Part shown: positions 56,755-64,000 of the stretch, one piece after another
How the letters are laid out: every line of letters starts with the position of its first letter
How positions within the stretch are numbered: the stretch's first letter is position 1
NCBI RefSeq assembly: GCF_045277565.1
Contig: NZ_CP123585.1
Span: 124,001 to 188,000 of the forward strand
DNA length: 64,000 nucleotides
From: Aliisedimentitalea scapharcae
Lineage (GTDB): Bacteria > Pseudomonadota > Alphaproteobacteria > Rhodobacterales > Rhodobacteraceae
Reading direction: 5' to 3'
The notes under the pieces: generated by a model
Told to the model about the DNA's origin: nothing
The model's database searches: none
What the model saw: only the letters and a program-made list of their open reading frames with translations
Program-made: the position numbers and the translations under genes

Positions 56755-57465
56755 TCATGCTGGTGTTTTGCGCGACAGGGAACCCAGCTGAACGTCCAGG
56801 CCCGAAGGCATGACAAACAGCTCGATCCGGTCGCGGGACAGGTTCCAATGGTCAATCGCCAACTGCGCGGCAGCGGCTTCGTCTTGGGCCGCGATGGCAG
56901 CTATGATGGCGTCGTGCTGCTGGCTGGCCTCCGATACGCTTGCAGCCATTCCAGCATCCTGTGGCCGATAAAAGGTCATGGAAATGCGGGCGTGGTCGAT
57001 CAACAAACGCTGAAAAGAAGGCAGTAGATAGATGTTGTCCGCCATTTCTCCGGTCACCTCGTGAAACCGGTTGTTGGCCATGGCGCGTTGTGTGCCGGAT
57101 CCAGTGTGCAGTGCCTGTTTAAAGGCATTCTGTGCCTCTTGCAGATCCTGGATCTGTTCGGGGCGCGCGTTCTGAGCCGCCAGTTGCAACACCGCTCCGT
57201 AGATCATCGGTGCTGCAAGAAAAAAATCCCGCAAGGTCATGTGGGACATCTCGCTGACTCGCGCGCCCCGGTTTTCTCGCAGGTCCACATACCCTTCTCC
57301 TGCCAGCTGTCTCAGGACCTCACGCAGCGGGGTCCGGGACAGGGAGAATTCCTCCGACAGCTTTGATTCGTCCAGATCCGCACCTGGCCGCAAACCCAAT
57401 GTCATGATCTCGGTCTTGAGATGCTCATACAGCTCTGTCTTGCGGGTCTTTGATGTGTCTTTCAT
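56755..57465 (-). CDS. GntR-family regulator, FCD subfamily (second)
   Basis: 236 aa. Winged helix at 10-75 (ELYEHLKTEIMTLGLRPGADLDESKLSEEFSLSRTPLREVLRQLAGEGYVDLRENRGARV is the region) and FCD domain with NNRFHEVTGEM. The ATG at 57465 has a perfect AGGAG site; longer frames upstream are rejected. First gene of the DHDPS-like/ALDH/oxidase operon, so likely its own regulator through the TGTGTACACA palindrome 91 bp upstream. Confidence 0.92.
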   Translation of the reverse strand: MKDTSKTRKTELYEHLKTEIMTLGLRPGADLDESKLSEEFSLSRTPLREVLRQLAGEGYVDLRENRGARVSEMSHMTLRDFFLAAPMIYGAVLQLAAQNARPEQIQDLQEAQNAFKQALHTGSGTQRAMANNRFHEVTGEMADNIYLLPSFQRLLIDHARISMTFYRPQDAGMAASVSEASQQHDAIIAAIAAQDEAAAAQLAIDHWNLSRDRIELFVMPSGLDVQLGSLSRKTPA

Positions 57466-57555
57466 CACGCGCTCCTGTCGATGCAGGGACCAGGCTGGGT
57501 CCGGGAATCTGTTTCTGATCCTATTTGAAGCGCAGTGATAGACGGAAATACATAT

Positions 57556-57565
57556 TGTGTACACA
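57556..57565. promoter_or_regulatory. TGTGTACACA operator in the gntR/araC divergent region
   Basis: Perfect 10-bp palindrome (TTGTGTACACAG with flanks) between divergent gntR (57465) and the AraC-family gene (57710). It has the FadR/GntR form and differs from the TGTGATCACA core of the other operators only in the two central bases. Confidence 0.7.
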
Positions 57566-57709
57566 GAAAAAATGTGATGTATCCGAATGCAAGACAACCC
57601 AGTGCCAATACGGTGCTTGCGTCGGGTCGCACAGGGGCCCAATCTGGACATGACACCATTGGCTGCGCGCATCGTTTGGCGTGCCGCCTATTTCTCAGGG
57701 ACACGGCCT

Positions 57710-58663
57710 ATGCCACACACCCCGCAACATTTCACTTTTGTTCTGGTCGAAGACTTCACTCATATGGCGTTCTCCTGCGCTGTGGATCCGCTGCGCATCG
57801 CCAACCTTGTGAGCGGACAAGATCTTTACAGCTGGTCCTATGCGTCTGAAAATGGTGAAACAGCTACAGCGTCAAATGGCACCGTGTCTTTGGTCCATCA
57901 CGGGTTTCTCGAAATACCCAAAAGCGACAGATTGTTTGTCCTGTCCGGGATCAACATGCAAACCCGCGCCACCGCCGCCCTGCTAAACATGCTTAGACGT
58001 GAACGGGTTCGGGGCACTGCGATCGGGGGTCTGTGTTCCGCAGCACACATCCTGGCCAAAGCCGGCTTTCTGAATGGCATGCAAGCCGCGATCCACTGGG
58101 ATTATCACGATAGCTTCATGGAAGAATTCCCCGAAGTGAACCTGGTGCGCAATGTGTTCGTCTCGGACGAAAAACATCTGACTGCTTCGGGTGGCACCGC
58201 CACAGCCGATTTGATGCTGCACCTGATTGAAGAGGATCATGGGTTTGACCTGTCGGTCGCCGTGGCAGATCAGATGGTCTATAATGCCGTGCGCAATGCA
58301 ACCGCCGAACAGCGCGTATCGCTGCAATCACGCAACGGCATGCGCAATGCCCACCTGTCCAAAGCGATCCAGATCATGCAGGAGCATCTCGAAACCCCCA
58401 TTTCCCCGTCGCTGATCGCGCAGCAGATCGGGATTTCGACCCGTCAGCTTGAACGTTTGTTTGGAAAGTACCTCAATGCATCGCCCAAGAAGTACTTTAT
58501 GGACATGCGGCTGGAACGGGCCCGCCATCTGTTGTTGCAAACGGAATCTTCAGTGACCGAAGTGGCTCTGGCCTGCGGCTTTGATAGCCCCGGCCATTTT
58601 GCACGGGTGTATCGGTCAGCGTTTGGCGTGACACCAATGCTGCAACGTGGGCGCCTGAGCTGA
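57710..58663 (+). CDS. AraC-family regulator with GATase1-like domain (GbdR/GlxA group)
   Basis: 317 aa. N-terminal class I amidotransferase-like sensor domain (FTFVLVEDFTHMAFSCAVDPLRIANLVSG, then IGGLCSAAHILAKAGFLNG) and a C-terminal AraC DNA-binding domain (PSLIAQQIGISTRQLERLFGKYLNASPKKYF). The group includes GbdR and CdhR, which sense glycine betaine/dimethylglycine and carnitine. I prefer the ATG at 57710 (AGGGAC upstream, standard N-terminus) to 57587. Ends 9 bp before the right icd copy. Confidence 0.9.
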   Translation: MPHTPQHFTFVLVEDFTHMAFSCAVDPLRIANLVSGQDLYSWSYASENGETATASNGTVSLVHHGFLEIPKSDRLFVLSGINMQTRATAALLNMLRRERVRGTAIGGLCSAAHILAKAGFLNGMQAAIHWDYHDSFMEEFPEVNLVRNVFVSDEKHLTASGGTATADLMLHLIEEDHGFDLSVAVADQMVYNAVRNATAEQRVSLQSRNGMRNAHLSKAIQIMQEHLETPISPSLIAQQIGISTRQLERLFGKYLNASPKKYFMDMRLERARHLLLQTESSVTEVALACGFDSPGHFARVYRSAFGVTPMLQRGRLS

Positions 58664-58678
58664 CGGTGGATCACGAAG

Positions 58679-58708
58679 AAGCCCCCGGAGATTTTTCTTC
58701 GGGGGCTT
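58679..58708. terminator. Terminator hairpin shared by icd copy 2 and the AraC gene
   Basis: Mirror of the copy-1 hairpin: AAGCCCCCG and CGGGGGCTT. It lies between the convergent AraC gene (stop 58663) and icd copy 2 (stop 58736). On the plus strand the loop carries TTTTT rather than a tail of T. Confidence 0.8.
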
Positions 58709-58735
58709 GCTTTGATTCTGGATCATCCTGTTTTG

Positions 58736-60964
<2,229 letters not shown>

Positions 60965-61391
60965 GGGTCTCTTACCTTTTCTGCCCGTCCAGGGCCATGA
61001 GATCTGAGAAGGAACGCGCCGTACGACATCATGCCGTACAGCCGCCAACCGTATGCGGAACCCTGAGGTCACCCCTCCATCCGCACAAAAAAAACAACGC
61101 ACAATCCCAATAGATCAACAGGCCAACAGGTTCAATCACATCAAAACGCGCATTTCGACACACCGCATAATTCAAATTCAACAGGGGCAATGTGGTTTTG
61201 CTCTGCAAGCGGGCTCCAAGGCAGCGACTGGAAGCTGTGGATGACCGTCGGGTGCCAAATAGAGTAGCAAGTGACGCTTCAATAAAGATAAATAAAAGTT
61301 ACTGATAAGAAAAAATAGCTAAATAGTTTTGACGAAAAATCTGGGTCCGCTACCTGTATGGCCAACGCGAATATGAACAGGAAACGGTCCG

Positions 61392-61877
61392 ATGCGAGAC
61401 ATGTTCAACGAATACACAGTGGTTTTGGGGGCAGTCGGGGGGCGCCGAAGGACCGGAAGAAACGAAGTGATTGTCCGCCAACTGGCCCAAGAAGGCATAA
61501 CGGTTGTGAACATTGGTCCAACCGAGAATGCGGATGTATTCATAGATGCGGCATTGGCAACCGGGTCCCAAGCCATTCTGGTGTCCTGTCGCGATGCGCG
61601 TGCGGATGCTTTCTGTGCTGCTTTTCGACAGCGGTGCATCCAGCGCGGTCTGGTCGATATCACGCTGTATATTGGTGGCGATTTGGTCACGTCCGAGCGC
61701 CGTTTCAGTGAGGCGGAACGTCAGCTGGCTCAGGTAGGCTTCAATCGGGTGTTTCCCTCGAATGTGGATCTGACGGAAGTGGCCGCATTGCTCAAACAGG
61801 ATATCACGGCCAAGCGAGCTCCAGCCATTGCGGCCCGGCCGCGATCAACCTGGGTCTTTACTGACTTTGCGAACTGA
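61392..61877 (+). CDS. Glutamate/methylaspartate mutase S-subunit-like protein lacking the cobalamin ligand
   Basis: 161 aa. It aligns by eye over its whole length with the sigma subunit of B12-dependent glutamate mutase: TVVLGAVGGRRRTGRNEVIV, GITVVNIGPTENADVFIDAAL, LVDITLYIGGDLV, VGFNRVFPSNVD. The cobalamin signature DxHxxG is replaced: where the subunit reads SDCHAVG, this reads GGRRRTG, so Asp becomes Gly and the axial His becomes Arg. No large mutase subunit is nearby. It may bind something else or act as a sensor. The ATG at 61392 has an AGGAAA site further upstream. Confidence 0.75.
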   Translation: MRDMFNEYTVVLGAVGGRRRTGRNEVIVRQLAQEGITVVNIGPTENADVFIDAALATGSQAILVSCRDARADAFCAAFRQRCIQRGLVDITLYIGGDLVTSERRFSEAERQLAQVGFNRVFPSNVDLTEVAALLKQDITAKRAPAIAARPRSTWVFTDFAN

Positions 61878-61925
61878 TCAAACACCTTGTGTTTGGTGAT
61901 AAGAGGGGCGGCGTATGCACCCTTG

Positions 61926-62873
61926 TCAGATCGGAAAGGGCAAGGTCGCAAAGAATTTCCGCATGAAGCTGTTGCCTTCAGCGATGACAAAATTCTTGAA
62001 TGTGAGCGCGGCTGGACCCAAGGGTTTGCCGCGCAGGTGCAGAACAAACCACTCGCGCAATTCTGGCATACCTTCTGCATCCAGGATGGCCACTCGGCCA
62101 GCCTGAACCTCCAGATCAATCGTATGTGCTGAAATAAATGCGAGTCCCATGTTGGCCATCACGGCCTGTTTGATGTTGGCGTTGCTATCCATTTCTTGTG
62201 CCCGCGGAGGTTCAAGCCCGGATTTTTGAAAATAGCTGTCGTGGACCACGCGGGTTCCCGATCCAGGTTCCCGGACGATAAAGCGGTGCGGCACCAGGTC
62301 AGATTTGCGGATCTTGCGGAATTTGGACAGCGGATGGTCAGGGTGGCTGATCAGCACATAGGGGTGTTTAGAGAACGCAAAGGCGTCCACTTCGAACCGG
62401 CGCGGGGTCCGCCCCATCAGGGCTAGATCCGCCTGACCGGATTCAAGCTTTTCAAGAACACCCTGTCGATTCGCAATTGCGATTTCGAGCTTGGCATCCG
62501 GGTGCTTTTGCTTGAACGCCTGGATCAGATGCGGACCAAAGTTGCGCGATGTCGATACCATGGCGATCCGGACCAGGCGGTTCTTTTTCTTTTGATGGGA
62601 TCCGACGACTTCGACCGCTTCGTGCAGGGTGTCCAATACCCGTTCCGCATAGGGCACCAGAGCGAGCGCGGCTGTTGTTGCTTGAATTGAACGGCCGTCC
62701 TTTTCGAACAGCGGCGCTCCCAGCGTCTCGCTCAGCCGGCTCATCTGCATCGACACGGCCGGTGGCGTCAGGCCCAGATCCTGGGCAGCGACGACAAAGC
62801 TGCGTTTTTCCATAGCCGACAAAAAGATTTGCATCTGGCGTACTGTCAGCGCTGAAGCTTTGTCATCCATCAT
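61926..62873 (-). CDS. LysR-family regulator, CbbR-like
   Basis: 315 aa. Helix-turn-helix at 10-70 (LTVRQMQIFLSAMEKRSFVVAAQDLGLTPPAVSMQMSRL is the region) and effector domain (LVRIAMVSTSRNFGPHLIQAF from about 99). Resembles CbbR-type regulators, but no Calvin-cycle genes are here. It converges with the mutase-S-like gene. The start is ATG 62873 or the next codon. Confidence 0.88.
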   Translation of the reverse strand: MMDDKASALTVRQMQIFLSAMEKRSFVVAAQDLGLTPPAVSMQMSRLSETLGAPLFEKDGRSIQATTAALALVPYAERVLDTLHEAVEVVGSHQKKKNRLVRIAMVSTSRNFGPHLIQAFKQKHPDAKLEIAIANRQGVLEKLESGQADLALMGRTPRRFEVDAFAFSKHPYVLISHPDHPLSKFRKIRKSDLVPHRFIVREPGSGTRVVHDSYFQKSGLEPPRAQEMDSNANIKQAVMANMGLAFISAHTIDLEVQAGRVAILDAEGMPELREWFVLHLRGKPLGPAALTFKNFVIAEGNSFMRKFFATLPFPI

Positions 62874-63307
62874 GGGGTCCGCCTTTGCGCCACGCGGGAA
62901 TGCCCGGTGGAAAGTTCAGTTTTCTCAAGACCTGTTATGGCGCAATTCGCCAAATTCTCTAGCGCAATCTAACGAGAATGCGACGGCCACGACCCGCGTG
63001 CGGAAAATTCCATCCAGCAAGCCAGCTGACGCACGGAGCGGGAAACCAGATGTGACCAGGCTGTCGGGGCTTCTTGGGTCACTGGGGCTTAAATCGCAAG
63101 GACCAAAGTCCAACACCGTCTGCAGGGCGGAGTTCTCAATGTGGAACGCGGAGACCGGTTTGGCACTGTCCAACGGGTCGTGCGTTCTGATCCTTTTCTC
63201 TACAGCGAAGAATAGCGTTTCGCGCAAGGTTTGCAAAGGCGCTCTGCCGTGGCAATGTCTGGCGTCATGCAGGGTAGGGCCCTTGGGCTATCCAATTTAT
63301 CTGCTCC
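62874..63307. other. Intergenic region without a supported gene
   Basis: 434 bases between two minus-strand LysR genes. Short frames exist on both strands (62925-63236 minus, 103 codons; 62860-63351 plus), but neither has a convincing ribosome site or recognised domain. No tRNA or obvious hairpin was seen. Confidence 0.4.
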
Positions 63308-64000
63308 TTATTTCGAGCTCTTGTGAGCTTCATTACGCACCCAGGAACTAAACGAATGTGCTGCTGCTGAGGGCGCATCGTTGATTTGTAGCCAATAGGC
63401 TCTGTCATACTGTGGTCCTGCAAGCGTATGTTCCACCAATCGCCCTTCCTTCACCGCTTCTCGAACGAGAAATGAAGGGCATAACGTCCAGCCCAACCCT
63501 GCTTCGGCCAGCGAAATCGCGCTGTGGACGCTGTCTGTTTCGGCATGATCAATAGCACGAATATTGTTCGCCTTTTGGTCTGCGGACCAGGACATGAATA
63601 GATTTTCCAAGCCTGAGATTCTGATAATGGGCAGCTCTTTGTCGGATGCAGGTTGAACAGCAGCCTGAGAAGGTGCTGCCACTGCGACAATCGGACAGTG
63701 GGCCAAAAGCTTGGTTCGGGCTGGGGGAGAGGCAGCACCAAGAAATATCTCGATATCCGCCTCATATCCATATCGGTCAGGCCGCCACAAGGCCGTGCGC
63801 AATTCCAACACGACCTCTGGATGTTGACGGTGAAACTCGGGCAATTTGGAAGTCAGCCATCCTGTTGCTAGGCTCGTATTACATAAGATCCGGAGCCGCT
63901 TGGTTTGGGGTGAATGATAGCGCGAAAGAACAGAGCCAATCTGGTCAAGGCTGGGCGCGATATCCGAATAAAGCCGTGTCCCTGAGGCCGTCAATGAAAC
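63308..64000 (-). CDS. LysR-family regulator, C-terminal part (cut by window edge)
   Basis: The frame runs open to base 64000. The visible 230 residues begin VSLTASGTRLYSDIAPSLDQI, which is the linker just after a LysR helix-turn-helix, followed by the effector domain of the GcvA-like branch (LRILCNTSLATGWLTSKLPEFHRQHPEVVLEL; AEAGLGWTLCPSFLVREAV). The DNA-binding domain lies beyond the window. The TTG at 63994 is not a real start. Confidence 0.85.
   Translation of the reverse strand, partial: VSLTASGTRLYSDIAPSLDQIGSVLSRYHSPQTKRLRILCNTSLATGWLTSKLPEFHRQHPEVVLELRTALWRPDRYGYEADIEIFLGAASPPARTKLLAHCPIVAVAAPSQAAVQPASDKELPIIRISGLENLFMSWSADQKANNIRAIDHAETDSVHSAISLAEAGLGWTLCPSFLVREAVKEGRLVEHTLAGPQYDRAYWLQINDAPSAAAHSFSSWVRNEAHKSSK

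Noticed and set aside
62925..63236. 103-codon minus-strand frame between two LysR genes
   Set aside because: No convincing ribosome site and no recognised domain; could be checked by conservation, but not supportable here.

Overview
The window looks like chromosome or a large replicon of a marine alphaproteobacterium of the Roseobacter group (Rhodobacterales). Indicators are the soxBDAG operon, non-pyrrolysine MttB-family methyltransferases, a monomeric NADP-isocitrate dehydrogenase, a DUF1403-ScpB pair, DUF3726, a BCCT transporter and many FCD-GntR and LysR regulators. No rRNA, tRNA, CRISPR array, transposase or phage gene was recognised.

Layout. 1-870: N-terminus of a secreted leishmanolysin-like protease, cut by the window edge. 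1004-24954: a large N-methyl-compound catabolic region. It holds soxBDAG plus a Rieske oxygenase (minus strand), an M29/NicX-like protein, an AhpD-like protein and a PhyH-type dioxygenase (plus), a GST, MttB-1 and a solute-binding protein (minus), a GntR regulator, ABC permeases and a double ATPase, a dimethylglycine dehydrogenase-like enzyme, an Asp/Glu-racemase-like protein, MttB-2, an EamA exporter and a DoeB-like M14 deacylase. 24951-32255: UDP-sugar epimerase, DUF1403, ScpB, two overlapping crcB genes, two PuuB-type FAD oxidases and a YqaA-like membrane protein. 32294-35598: divergent katG and oxyR. 35680-44418: a BCCT, Ldh-family dehydrogenase, DUF3726, 564-aa unknown, M19, ALDH operon with a divergent LysR regulator. 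44458-47396: tex and an ACT-domain gene.

47413-61189 is the most striking structure. A 2517-bp unit carrying a complete monomeric isocitrate dehydrogenase gene, with its 5' region and terminator, is present twice in inverted orientation (47413-49929 and 58673-61189). At least six bases differ, and the two 742-aa proteins are identical. The copies enclose 8.7 kb holding a PiT transporter, a quaternary-amine-type Rieske oxygenase, an FAD oxidase-ALDH-DHDPS-like operon with its own GntR, and a GbdR-like AraC regulator. Right of it lie an orphan glutamate-mutase-S-like protein that has lost the cobalamin ligand and two LysR genes, the last cut by the window edge.

How it fits together. The perfect 12-bp palindrome CTGTGATCACAG occurs five times (6996, 7053, 13647, 14506, 51774), with a one-mismatch copy at 13680. 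All are intergenic, just upstream of the sox operon, the M29-like operon, the solute-binding-protein operon, the gntR gene, the ABC permease operon and the distant Rieske gene. I infer one regulon, probably run by the GntR at 13779, that imports an N-methylated substrate and strips its methyl groups (Rieske, MttB, DMGDH-like and Sox steps). The substrate is not identifiable from sequence. The second GntR (56755-57465) has a near-twin operator, TGTGTACACA, differing only in the central two bases.
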